Below are positions 8,864 through 17,084 of a stretch of DNA of 51,358 nucleotides, piece by piece. The translations under genes and the position numbers were made by a program. Under the pieces are notes generated by a model that was not told the DNA's origin, ran no database searches, and saw nothing but the letters and a program-made list of their open reading frames with translations. The DNA comes from Halonatronomonas sp051745085 (GTDB lineage Bacteria > Bacillota > Halanaerobiia > Halanaerobiales > Halarsenatibacteraceae), in contig JBNJDR010000009.1 in NCBI GenBank assembly GCA_051745085.1, positions 1 through 51,358 on the forward strand. Direction: 5' to 3'. How positions within the stretch are numbered: the first letter of the stretch is position 1; each line of letters begins with the position of its first letter.

Positions 8864-9910
8864 ATGAGTAGCGAATTTTGGTACAGACAGGAAGGCATTG
8901 CTTTGAAAAGTTCCCCGGCTAGCAGGACAGTTTCTTTAGGCTCTGACCTGATTAACCGGGGTTTTTTGACCCAATTTCCTGGTCCAAGCCTGGCCGCATT
9001 TTTATTGCTGGCAGGAAGAGGAGCAGACATTCAGCCTGATAATATTAGTTTACAGGAGATCAATTGTCTTCTGCCGGGAGGCCTGGAAGAAATAATTGTA
9101 GCTCTCAACTATCTTAAGGAGAGAGGTATAATAACATTAGAAAAGCTGCCCACCGGTCACCCCCTTACCGATTTTTCAGATATTGATTACGAGGAAAAAT
9201 TTTCGATTTCTCTTCACCCCGCGGGTTTATTGCCTGAACATCAGGAAAACAATATTAAATGCATCAAATCAGATGAAATGCTCGGACGAATTCTTGAATT
9301 TTTCCCCGGCCAACCGGGCTCGAAAGCAAAAGCTCAAGCTAAAAGCGAAATAGAACGGTGGTGCAAAGATTTTCCCGATGCTCTCTTAAATGAATTACTA
9401 AACCGAGTACATAAATGGTTAGAACATCCTCAAAATCCTCACGAACGCGCCCATTATTATCTGCGGGCTATTATCTCGGATTGGTACGAGAAAGATATTT
9501 TTTCTCTGGAAAAATTACAGGAATATGATAAACTTTATAGAGAGACCCGGGAACTAGCAAAAATTTATGGGTTCAAAAATTATCATCAGTTAAGTCCGAT
9601 CCAGCTGGAAACTTTACAGAACTGGCTCAATGGAGAACAGGGGCTTTCCATTCAACTAGCCTGCTGGGCCGTGAAAAAAGCTGTTAAACAAAAAAGGGAT
9701 GGTCGTCCTTCTCTTGACTATATTGAACGAAATTATATCGAACGTTTAAAGGAAGATGAAATTAAAACTACTGCCCAGGCTGAAAAACTTTTCAAAACCA
9801 GGCGTAGAGAAGGAAGAGAAAAACAAGCAAAAGAGTTCAGCATGGAAGTTCCTGTTACAGATAAAACCGAAGAGACCAGCCGCAGCTGGAACGATCTGTA
9901 TTGGGAATAA
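8864..9910 (+). CDS. DnaD/DnaB_2-domain primosomal protein
   Basis: 348-aa protein with an N-terminal winged-helix-like region (about 20-100, FLTQFPGPSLAAFLLLAG..., LEEIIVALNYLKERGII). A helical DnaD/DnaB_2-type domain follows near residues 210-300 (ELAKIYGFKNYHQLSPIQLETLQNWLN..., ACWAVKKAVKQKRDGRPSLDYIERNYIERL). Such proteins load the replicative helicase in Firmicutes (DnaD, DnaB of B. subtilis). The replicative helicase gene follows 29 nt downstream, which supports this role. The C-terminal tail is strongly charged. AAGGAGG lies 12 nt before the ATG. Which primosome protein it corresponds to is not decided. Confidence 0.75.
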   Translation: MSSEFWYRQEGIALKSSPASRTVSLGSDLINRGFLTQFPGPSLAAFLLLAGRGADIQPDNISLQEINCLLPGGLEEIIVALNYLKERGIITLEKLPTGHPLTDFSDIDYEEKFSISLHPAGLLPEHQENNIKCIKSDEMLGRILEFFPGQPGSKAKAQAKSEIERWCKDFPDALLNELLNRVHKWLEHPQNPHERAHYYLRAIISDWYEKDIFSLEKLQEYDKLYRETRELAKIYGFKNYHQLSPIQLETLQNWLNGEQGLSIQLACWAVKKAVKQKRDGRPSLDYIERNYIERLKEDEIKTTAQAEKLFKTRRREGREKQAKEFSMEVPVTDKTEETSRSWNDLYWE

Positions 9911-9939
9911 TTTTATTTGCAGGGAGGTTTAAAAGTTAG

Positions 9940-11295
9940 ATGGCAGAAAGCACCCATGAATTTCAACTATTAGGCATTTTATTGCAGTATCCAGACCAGA
10001 TTGACCAGGCTGCTGACGAGTTAGAAAACCGCCATTTCAGTGATCCACAGGCTGGTTTAATTTACGAAGAATTACTCAAACAATTTCAACGCGACGGAGC
10101 GATCTCCAGGACAAAATTACTTTTAAAATTAAGAGAAGGGGATCTGGTAAATAACCCGGAAGAGATGATGGAAAGGTTAACTTCCGGCTATAATACCAGA
10201 GATGAATTAAAAGCTACTATTGAATTAATCAAAGAAGAACATCAAAAAAGATTAATCCGAAAAGCAGCCCAACAATTACAAAATCTTGCTGGCGACCCAG
10301 ATAAAACTATAGATGAATATCAATCTCGAGCTCAGGAGATAGTTTTTAATGCTACCAGCGAAGCCAGTGATTTAGAAAAACACATCTTTTCTATGGAAGA
10401 GGCTTTAATCAAGTCCTACGAATCCTATATCGACAGGCGTCACAACAGAACCGACACAGGCGTCCAGACCGGCTTCATGAGTCTGGACAGACTGATCGGC
10501 GGCTTTAAAAAGGGCCACCTTAATGTTATTGCTGCTTCCACTTCTATGGGTAAAACTGCCTTTGCCATTAATATCGCCAACAACATTTTAAAGCGAAATA
10601 TCCCAGTTGGAATAATTTCTCTAGAGATGGAAGCTCAAGAGATAGTCGACAGAATGTTAGTCCAGGAAGCCCTGGTCAACGCCTGGAAGTACAGCCAGGG
10701 CGAAACTAATGACCAGGATGACGAAAAAATTTCCAGTGCTTTAAATAACATGCATGAATATCCTTTAATGATTTCTGATGAAAGAGGTCTAAACGTGGCC
10801 CAAATTAGAGCCAGGTTACGCAAGTTCAAATCTCAATTAGATGAACTCGGACTGGTTATTGTAGATTACTTACAGATGATAAAACTACCCGAAGAAAGCA
10901 TGCAAAATACAGCCAGAGCTGTCGGAGATATTGTCCTCCAATTAAGAAATATGGCTTCAGAACTGGAAGTCCCCATAATTTTAATCTCTCAAATAAGTCG
11001 TAGTTTTACCAGCCGCCAGGACAAACGGCCGGTATTATCTGATCTTCGTGATTCTGGTAATATTGAGGAAATTGCCGATGGAGTTCTTTTCCTCTTCCGG
11101 GAAGCTCACACTTCAGCTGCTGCAAGAGAAAAAGCCGAGCTTGAAGGCAATGCAGGTGAAACTGATATCATTATAGCTAAACAAAGAACCGGACAAACTG
11201 GATTGGTTAAACTCCATTTCGATGAAGACCATATCCGCTTCTTAGATCCGGAAAATCAATCTTATGAAGAGGTGATGCCTGGTGCTGCAGGATAA
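9940..11295 (+). CDS. dnaB: replicative DNA helicase DnaB (DnaC of Bacillus)
   Basis: 451-aa hexameric fork helicase. An N-terminal helical domain (about 1-100) is joined by a linker to a RecA-like motor. Seen: Walker A AASTSMGKTAFAINIA near residue 200 (usual ARPSxGKT, so A-R-P has become A-S-T here), Walker B LGLVIVDYLQM, SDLRDSGNIEEIADGVLFLFRE and KQRTGQTG. It is coupled to the DnaD-like gene upstream and a 74-aa gene overlaps its 3' end. It lies on the plus strand, head-on to the fork from oriC, unlike the usual rplI-dnaB order. Confidence 0.92.
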   Translation: MAESTHEFQLLGILLQYPDQIDQAADELENRHFSDPQAGLIYEELLKQFQRDGAISRTKLLLKLREGDLVNNPEEMMERLTSGYNTRDELKATIELIKEEHQKRLIRKAAQQLQNLAGDPDKTIDEYQSRAQEIVFNATSEASDLEKHIFSMEEALIKSYESYIDRRHNRTDTGVQTGFMSLDRLIGGFKKGHLNVIAASTSMGKTAFAINIANNILKRNIPVGIISLEMEAQEIVDRMLVQEALVNAWKYSQGETNDQDDEKISSALNNMHEYPLMISDERGLNVAQIRARLRKFKSQLDELGLVIVDYLQMIKLPEESMQNTARAVGDIVLQLRNMASELEVPIILISQISRSFTSRQDKRPVLSDLRDSGNIEEIADGVLFLFREAHTSAAAREKAELEGNAGETDIIIAKQRTGQTGLVKLHFDEDHIRFLDPENQSYEEVMPGAAG

Positions 11296-11506
11296 CAACC
11301 TGAAATTAAAAGCTTTTACCGCTTTTTTCTCAGCGTATGCCGATTTAAAAGATCAGGGTGATATCAGCGAAGAAGATCTTACCCAGGTTTCTCAACTTCT
11401 GGATCAATTAGAAGCCACCGCATATGAGGACATGATCGATGAATTGATGCGAATATTCCCGGATTATCAGCCTAAAGAGATCGGGATGTTTATGTTAGAA
11501 GAATAA
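11282..11506 (+). CDS. small acidic protein overlapping dnaB
   Basis: 74 aa, GTG start, overlapping the last 14 nt of dnaB. A GAGGTG ribosome-binding sequence inside dnaB lies about 8 nt before the GTG, and a terminator follows its stop directly, so it looks like the last gene of the dnaD-dnaB operon. It is predicted all-helical and acidic with no membrane segment. I do not recognise a family. It may be a helicase accessory factor, but only position suggests this. Confidence 0.6.
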   Translation: MLQDNNLKLKAFTAFFSAYADLKDQGDISEEDLTQVSQLLDQLEATAYEDMIDELMRIFPDYQPKEIGMFMLEE

Positions 11507-11510
11507 TCAA

Positions 11511-11548
11511 AAGCTCACCAGCTTGCAGAAGAGTTGGTGTGCTTTTTT
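11511..11548 (+). terminator. terminator of the dnaD-dnaB operon
   Basis: AAGC-T-CACCA pairs with TGGTG-T-GCTT (one mismatch) followed by TTTTTT, directly after the 74-aa gene. Confidence 0.75.
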
Positions 11549-11701
11549 ATTTAACTTACCTTTTCTATTGATCAAGTATTATGCTAATAATTAATAATTA
11601 TATTACTATAGTAGCATATCTATCAATAAAAATTTATGTTAAGCTGTTATATATTCACTAAATAATAATTGCTCTTGATAGTTTGCATTATAATTTAATA
11701 A

Positions 11702-11791
11702 TATCTTTGATAAAGGCAACCCTGTCGTAAGGCAGGCTCGCAAAGCCAGAAGTCCATAGGTAATATGGATGGTTCAGCTGCCGAAGATAGT
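11702..11791 (+). ncRNA. GEMM-I (cyclic-di-GMP-I type) riboswitch
   Basis: The RNA contains the hallmark blocks of GEMM-I in order: AAAGGCAA (11712-11719), a short CCTG...CAGG hairpin (11721-11735), CTCGCAAAGCC (11737-11747, the GACGCAAAGCC element), a second hairpin (TCCATA/TATGGA with an intervening AGGTAA) and GCTGCCGAAG (11777-11786). An outer helix TATCTTT/GAAGATA closes the aptamer. The G that aligns with G20 of the Vibrio Vc2 aptamer is kept, which favours c-di-GMP over cGAMP; this alignment was done by eye. A -10-like TATAAT at 11689-11694 would start the transcript almost exactly at the aptamer. Confidence 0.8.
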
Positions 11792-11802
11792 GGTGTTAAT
11801 TA

Positions 11803-11828
11803 AAACTACTCTTCGGAGTAGTTTTTTT
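11803..11828 (+). terminator. riboswitch expression-platform terminator
   Basis: AAACTACTC-TTCG-GAGTAGTTT followed by a T run: a strong intrinsic terminator between the riboswitch and the protease ORF. Its left arm and loop (ACTACTCTTCGG) can instead pair with CCGAAGATAGT (11781-11791) of the aptamer end, giving an antiterminator. Confidence 0.85.
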
Positions 11829-11874
11829 GTTTTTTACAGGTTTTTTCAGTTCAAAATAAGATAAAAGGAGAGGT

Positions 11875-14508
11875 ATGATTAAGATGTTAAAAAGGTCAAA
11901 ATTACCATTGCTGTTAGTTTCTCTGTTGTTTATTATTATATCAATTTCTGGATGTTCCAGGCCCAATTCGATAAATGAGGATATAGACGAAGATACCACC
12001 ATCAGCGAATATAATGTTATTGTCGAAGAGCCCGGAGCTAACTTAGAAGAAGTCTTATATTACTATAAAATGGAAAATGCTGAAGTTAGTCTGGATGAAC
12101 AAACGCAAACTACTGATGGTAATGGTGTAGCTACCTTCATTAATTTAAAAGAAGGAGAACATACATTAACAATAAAAAAAGACGGTTATGAAAATTATTC
12201 AAAAAATATTGATATTACTGGCGATGCTCTTCCAATAAAAGTCAATGTAAAACAAATACATAGTTCAGTATTAGATCCAGAAGTCAGAGAATTTAACTTA
12301 AATAATCCTGAAAACATTAATACTAGTATAGTTGGAAACGGGGCCATCCAGGTAGAAGGGTTATATAGAGTTCTCGAAAATGGTGGTTATACTTTAGAGC
12401 CACTAGATGAAAGCGATGCCTTTAATTTTAACAGTTCAAACAATACATTAATAATCAACAAAGAATATCTCTTAGATCACTCTAACAGTGACGTCTTAAA
12501 AATATTTGTTAAGTTTGATCAAGGTAGCGATTCACTTCTGACAGTAAATCTCATCGAAGAAGAAGTTAAACCTGATGCAGAAATTAATCCGTCAGTATTC
12601 ACTTTTAATCTTGATGATCCTACCCCTATAGAAACAATTATAACCTGGAATCGGGCTTCCGAAATAACTTCTATTGATGCCAAAGTTCAGGGAGAAACAC
12701 ATGATGTTTTAAATGACCAAAGTTATAATTTAGACACTGAAACATCAACTTTAACAATAACTGCCGAAGATATCTTAGCAAATAATCCTAAAGTCGATGA
12801 CGTCCTAGAATATCTTATTTCTTTTGACACAGGTGAACCAGCTTCTTTACTGGTAAATATCACAGAAAATACAGATCAGCCCGACGATGGCGACGACAGT
12901 AACGATGATCCTGAAGAACCAGATGAGCCTATAGATGATCCTGATGACCCCGGGGATGATCCTGAAGAACCAGAAGAAGAGCCGATTCCTGAAAACATCA
13001 CCATCACTGGTAGCTTTAACTTCAAGCATAATTTCTCTGGCTCCGGAGTAGAAGCAAATAGCTTAACCTCCAGTTCTTCAGAAGTTTGGCAGTCTAAAAA
13101 TACCGATATTCAGTTTCAAAACCAGACTCAGGAGAAAGAAGTGATCATTAGATTTCGTTCTAACTTATCCAAAGCCAGAGCAAGCGAGAAGGCTAGAGCA
13201 CAGGGTTACCGCCCACTTGAATATTTGCCGGAATTGAATGCCCTCTTAGTAAAGGTCCCGGTTGGAAGCTCAGCACGTGAAGAAGTAAGTCAGTTAAGAG
13301 CTGATCCAGAAGTTCTCAATGCCACACCGAATAATCGAGTCGAAATTTATGATTATACTACACCTAATGACACTCATTACGAAAAACAATGGGGTAGTTC
13401 TGCTATGAGGCTCCCACAAACCTGGCGAGATAACACCGGGAGCAATAGAGTAAGAGTAGCCGTACTTGACACAGGTGTTAACGATCGCCATGCTGACCTT
13501 GCCCCCAATCTCAATCTTGACGATGGGTACAACTTCATTAATAACGATACCGATACAATGGATAGACACGGCCACGGAACCCACGTATCTGGAATAATTG
13601 GCGCTGTGGGTAATAATGGGTATGGTATAGCTGGTGTCATGTGGGATGTAGAAGTGATCCCCGTAAAAGTTCTGGGCGATGATGGGGTCGGTTCAGAATG
13701 GTCCGCAGCACAGGGAATACTATATGCTGCTGGGTTGTTAGAAGAGCTCCCCGTAGAACCGGTGGATGTTATCAACCTTTCTCTAGGATTAGATGGAAAT
13801 AGTCCAACCCCTGAATTAATTCAGGATGCTGTACGCGAGGCAAGCAAAACCGGAGTAGTTATAGTAGCAGCTGCTGGTAATTCTGGCACCAGAAATGTTA
13901 GTTTCCCAGCGAAGTTTTCAGAGGTCATAGCAGTAGGAGCCTTAACCGATAATCAAAGTAATCCCCCTACCCTGGCCAGCTACTCAAGTTATGGGCCAGA
14001 AATTGAAGTAGTTGCTCCAGGCTCCCAGATATACAGCACCATCGGGGACCAGTCTATATCTTCGAAGTCCGGTACCTCAATGGCCTCACCTCAGGTAGCA
14101 GGACTAGCTGGCTTGATGATCGCTCAGGGAGTCCGCCCCTCTGACGTGAGAGGTTTACTCAAAGATACCGCTATAGACCTTGGTAGTGGAGGTTTTGATG
14201 AAAAATATGGTTACGGAATGATAAATAGCTACTGGGCCGCCAACCAGGCTAACGAAGTAAATATTCTAGTGGGAACGCGAGACGGCGAGAGTTTCAATCC
14301 TGTCGCGAGCACTAAAGTTCCTGTTACGAAGACCTCTTACACCATAGAAAATGTACCTGCCGGTGAATACGAAGTAATCGCCTGGCTGGATGTGAGGGCC
14401 AATGACACAATAGAAAATGGTGATTACTTTACATCTACCGGACTGGTTAACCTGATAAATAGTGAATATGATTTCGATTTCACTATAGAAGAGTACATAA
14501 AAAATTAA
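11875..14508 (+). CDS. subtilisin-like (S8) surface lipoprotein protease
   Basis: 877-aa secreted serine protease. A lipoprotein signal with lipobox SISGC (Cys27) is followed by a PEGA/carboxypeptidase-regulatory-like domain (about 55-120) and two X2/Ig-like repeats (about 125-225 and 230-325, each starting PEVREFNL or PSVFTFNL). Then come an Asp/Glu/Pro linker (about 335-378), an I9-like propeptide (about 420-485) and the S8 catalytic domain. The catalytic residues are Asp532 (VAVLDTGV), His567 (GHGTHVSG), oxyanion Asn669 (AAAGNSG) and Ser735 (SGTSMASP). A beta-rich C-terminal domain ends the protein. It is controlled by the riboswitch upstream. An in-frame ATG at 11884 is an equally possible start. 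Targets are unknown; roles in surface-protein shedding or nutrition are inference. Confidence 0.9.
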   Translation: MIKMLKRSKLPLLLVSLLFIIISISGCSRPNSINEDIDEDTTISEYNVIVEEPGANLEEVLYYYKMENAEVSLDEQTQTTDGNGVATFINLKEGEHTLTIKKDGYENYSKNIDITGDALPIKVNVKQIHSSVLDPEVREFNLNNPENINTSIVGNGAIQVEGLYRVLENGGYTLEPLDESDAFNFNSSNNTLIINKEYLLDHSNSDVLKIFVKFDQGSDSLLTVNLIEEEVKPDAEINPSVFTFNLDDPTPIETIITWNRASEITSIDAKVQGETHDVLNDQSYNLDTETSTLTITAEDILANNPKVDDVLEYLISFDTGEPASLLVNITENTDQPDDGDDSNDDPEEPDEPIDDPDDPGDDPEEPEEEPIPENITITGSFNFKHNFSGSGVEANSLTSSSSEVWQSKNTDIQFQNQTQEKEVIIRFRSNLSKARASEKARAQGYRPLEYLPELNALLVKVPVGSSAREEVSQLRADPEVLNATPNNRVEIYDYTTPNDTHYEKQWGSSAMRLPQTWRDNTGSNRVRVAVLDTGVNDRHADLAPNLNLDDGYNFINNDTDTMDRHGHGTHVSGIIGAVGNNGYGIAGVMWDVEVIPVKVLGDDGVGSEWSAAQGILYAAGLLEELPVEPVDVINLSLGLDGNSPTPELIQDAVREASKTGVVIVAAAGNSGTRNVSFPAKFSEVIAVGALTDNQSNPPTLASYSSYGPEIEVVAPGSQIYSTIGDQSISSKSGTSMASPQVAGLAGLMIAQGVRPSDVRGLLKDTAIDLGSGGFDEKYGYGMINSYWAANQANEVNILVGTRDGESFNPVASTKVPVTKTSYTIENVPAGEYEVIAWLDVRANDTIENGDYFTSTGLVNLINSEYDFDFTIEEYIKN
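12904..12974 (+). repeat. direct repeats encoding the acidic linker
   Basis: The 20-nt sequence GATGATCCTGAAGAACCAGA occurs twice without change (12904-12923 and 12955-12974), with degenerate copies between. It encodes the Asp/Pro/Glu linker of the protease, a probable site of length variation. Confidence 0.7.
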
Positions 14509-14558
14509 ATACCTGTTCTCTTCGTTTTAAACCAGTAATTAAAATATCCTTTAAATAT

Positions 14559-14589
14559 AATTGAGACCCCTGCGCAGGGGTCTCAATTT
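14559..14589. terminator. bidirectional terminator between protease and BTAD regulator
   Basis: AATTGAGACCCC-TGCGCA-GGGGTCTCAATT, a perfect 12-bp stem with A/T-rich flanks, between two converging genes. Confidence 0.85.
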
Positions 14590-14609
14590 AAGTTTAACTC
14601 TTTTTAAGT

Positions 14610-15785
14610 TTATAGTTCGCAGTAATCGGTATTTATAACTAAAATAGACTGACTTTCTAAATCGCTAAAACTGTCTTTGAATCTCTTTAATAGATCTTCA
14701 ACCTGATATTCCTGAACCGAGGAGATAAAAATCAAAAACTGCTCTTCCGTCCACTGACAGACAATCTCATTCCTCTGTAAATTTTCTTTTAATATAAATT
14801 TAAAATAATCCAGATAAGTATCTTTTTTTTGCACTGACTCAGAAAACTTAAGAGAAATAGAACAAAGATAAAGGGAATCATTATTGTGATTTTTTGTTTT
14901 GATCAAATAATCGGCAAACTGTTTACATATTTCAGCAGGAACTATTTTGAAATCATCACCGTTAGAGATAATTTTTTCCTTTATATCTTCCAGAGAGTAC
15001 AATCCACTCTGAGGTTTAAACTCCTCATTGCTCTCCAACAATTGATGAAAATCAAGGGGTAGTTCTCTACCTTTTTGGATGAACAGGGTATTAAGTAGAT
15101 CAAAATGATACTGGGCTTCCCTTTTATGTCCTCTTTTGAGCAGGGTTTTGATCAAAATATAGTAAGGTCTTTCTTCAAAAGGTTCAATTTGAATGGCTTT
15201 TCTACAGATATCTTCAATTTTTTGGTATTCTTTAAGTTCATCCAGTATATCGTATGCGGTGTTGATCGTTTCCAAATATAGTTCTCTGTAATATACCTGC
15301 GGTTTAATGATCCAGTGCGTACTAAAACTATTTTTTAAGTAATCGCCCTGGTAAAGATCGAGAGCTATTAATAAATGGGTAAGTGCTCCTTTTTCATCTC
15401 CAGCTGTCAGCTGTTTTTCTCCTAGATTATATCTTTCTTCAAACTCCAGAGCATCACACCAGATGGTTTCTTTACAATTCAGCAGATACCCTCCATGTTT
15501 ATACTGAATATATTTGCCAGACTGATATTTCTCATCGATAAAAAGCATTTTTCTCAGCCTATAAATTCGATTCTCCAGGGCATTTTTAGCATCCACCAGC
15601 TCCATGTCAAAATCAAGATCCTCGATTATTTCTTCAATCGGTTTCACTTCTCCAGGATGGCATAGTAAATATTGAAATAATTCCCAGAGCTTACTCGATT
15701 GGGGCTTCTGCTCTGAGATTATTTTCTCGTCTTTAATTATTAAAAATTTGCCTAGAGTATAAACCTGCAAAAGTTTTGCTGCAAT
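14610..15785 (-). CDS. SARP/BTAD-type regulator with degenerate GGDEF-like tail
   Basis: About 391 aa. It has an OmpR-like winged helix (about 5-100: LLQVYTLGKF..., ELFQYLLCHPGEVKPIEEIIEDL..., ALENRIYRLRKML), a TPR-like bacterial transcriptional activator domain (about 105-245) and a C-terminal region ending with VCQWTEEQFLIFIS. That last motif sits where GGDEF domains have GGEEFLIL but lacks the GG, so it is probably non-catalytic. Start choice: GGAGGAGG (15801-15794) would lie inside the ORF if the TTG at 15803 were used, while an in-frame ATT at 15785 is spaced 8 nt from it. An AUU start is therefore likely. Targets are unknown; it converges on the c-di-GMP-type-riboswitch protease gene. 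Confidence 0.7.
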   Translation of the reverse strand: MAAKLLQVYTLGKFLIIKDEKIISEQKPQSSKLWELFQYLLCHPGEVKPIEEIIEDLDFDMELVDAKNALENRIYRLRKMLFIDEKYQSGKYIQYKHGGYLLNCKETIWCDALEFEERYNLGEKQLTAGDEKGALTHLLIALDLYQGDYLKNSFSTHWIIKPQVYYRELYLETINTAYDILDELKEYQKIEDICRKAIQIEPFEERPYYILIKTLLKRGHKREAQYHFDLLNTLFIQKGRELPLDFHQLLESNEEFKPQSGLYSLEDIKEKIISNGDDFKIVPAEICKQFADYLIKTKNHNNDSLYLCSISLKFSESVQKKDTYLDYFKFILKENLQRNEIVCQWTEEQFLIFISSVQEYQVEDLLKRFKDSFSDLESQSILVINTDYCEL

Positions 15786-15923
15786 CGCAAACACCTCCTC
15801 CAAAGTTCAGTAAGCATTGAAAGTACAATTACCTTACTATACCTATGTCCTCATTATATCATATTATCTTTCCAAATGTTACATTAACTTTTTTTAATTA
15901 TACTATTTATTAGAAAATTATAA

Positions 15924-15947
15924 AGCCAGAGCTCTCGAGCTCTGGCT
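15924..15947 (-). terminator. terminator of the ABC/LolA-like/barrel operon
   Basis: AGCCAGAGCT-CTCG-AGCTCTGGCT, a perfect 10-bp stem in the 183-nt gap below the beta-barrel gene. The T tract is weak on the minus strand and better on the plus strand. Confidence 0.6.
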
Positions 15948-15986
15948 TCTTTAGATTTTTTTATATATTCTAGCGGTTTATCAAAC

Positions 15987-17072
15987 CTAAAAATAATAAA
16001 TCATACCTGCTGAAACCCCGGTGCTTATATTGTCAGCCTGGTCTCGGTACAATGAACCTTCCAGACGAAACTCAAGGCCGCCCCCTAGATCACTCGTGTA
16101 ATAAGGCACTGCAACCACGTTCCACCCACTGCTTTCTTTTAATAATGCTAAGCCAATATTGGTGAAACTATCCAAAGATGTACTTAAATTAGCGATAAAT
16201 AGATCCTGCCCAGCCAGCATAAATTGAGTACCTGGAGCTCCCCCCCCGGCTAAACCTAAAACATATCCTAAGTTCATATCTCCTTTAATAAAGCGAAAAT
16301 ACTCGCCCTGAATATTAACCCTTCGCTGATCGAATTCACCTAAGAACCAGCTGTAGTCCATACCCAGCTGGATTATCCAGTCATCCAGGCTGCTCTCATG
16401 AAGATTATAATACCCGGCAGTTCCATATACTCCTATAGGCCCCAAATCACCGCTGTAAGTCATTCCAGCCCTATGTAAGCGTCGTCCTCCAGCGATTTCC
16501 TGACTGACCGCATTTAAACTAAAATCATAGCCCTGCCCGGGCAGGCGCAGGCGGGCCCCGTAGCCTAAATCAGTAAACTCACCTGTCAGATCAGGCCAGC
16601 TGATTACCGCCTGAAAACTACGGCCGCTTCCCAGGCTGTGATAATACCTGGCTCCATCTATTCCGGGAGTTATCGATCGGTCAGCTAAACCTTCTATTCC
16701 GAAACCAAAATCCAGGGGGTTGATTATCGCCCCGTAGGACCAGGAAACGGGCTGTCTACCCAGGGTGAGATGACTTGAATTCAGCCGGCTTCGGAGATAG
16801 AGATATTTAAAACTAAAATCGGTCTGGCCCTGATTCCTGATTCCACCCTGAACAACCAGGCGGGGTTCTAAGGTTTCACTGGTTGGTAAATATAGCTCCA
16901 ACTCGGCTTCGGCCGAAATTGAGGTGCTTATATCTCCTGTAGATGGATAAATTAGTCCAGCATTAACATTTATCTCCCCACCTATATCCACCGCTTCAGC
17001 TGGTCCAGAAACGACTAATATCGCAAGAAAAATGATCAAACCTAATCCCAATAACTGCTGTGTCCGCTTCAT
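15987..17072 (-). CDS. outer membrane beta-barrel protein
   Basis: 361 aa with a clear signal peptide (MKRTQQLLGLGLIIFLAILVVSGPAEA, written here only for its features: basic start, hydrophobic core, AEA cleavage site near residue 27). The rest is amphipathic beta strands rich in Gly and aromatic residues, ending GMIYYF with the C-terminal Phe typical of proteins inserted by BAM. The GRQPVSWSYGAIINPLDF segment resembles DUF1302-like barrels, which often accompany lipid or hydrophobic-compound exporters. It is the last gene of the five-gene operon, 12 nt after the LolA-like gene. Its substrate is unknown. Confidence 0.7.
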   Translation of the reverse strand: MKRTQQLLGLGLIIFLAILVVSGPAEAVDIGGEINVNAGLIYPSTGDISTSISAEAELELYLPTSETLEPRLVVQGGIRNQGQTDFSFKYLYLRSRLNSSHLTLGRQPVSWSYGAIINPLDFGFGIEGLADRSITPGIDGARYYHSLGSGRSFQAVISWPDLTGEFTDLGYGARLRLPGQGYDFSLNAVSQEIAGGRRLHRAGMTYSGDLGPIGVYGTAGYYNLHESSLDDWIIQLGMDYSWFLGEFDQRRVNIQGEYFRFIKGDMNLGYVLGLAGGGAPGTQFMLAGQDLFIANLSTSLDSFTNIGLALLKESSGWNVVAVPYYTSDLGGGLEFRLEGSLYRDQADNISTGVSAGMIYYF

Positions 17073-17084
17073 ATTATTTCCTCC

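Noticed and set aside
11702..11791. A 3',3'-cGAMP (GEMM-Ib) riboswitch
   Set aside because: The base aligned with position 20 of the Vc2 aptamer appears to be G, not A. The alignment is by eye, so this is a weak rejection.
13294..13775. Minus-strand open frames of 96 and 132 codons inside the subtilase gene
   Set aside because: They lie across the catalytic domain in other frames, have no ribosome-binding site and show low-complexity Ser/Pro or hydrophobic composition.
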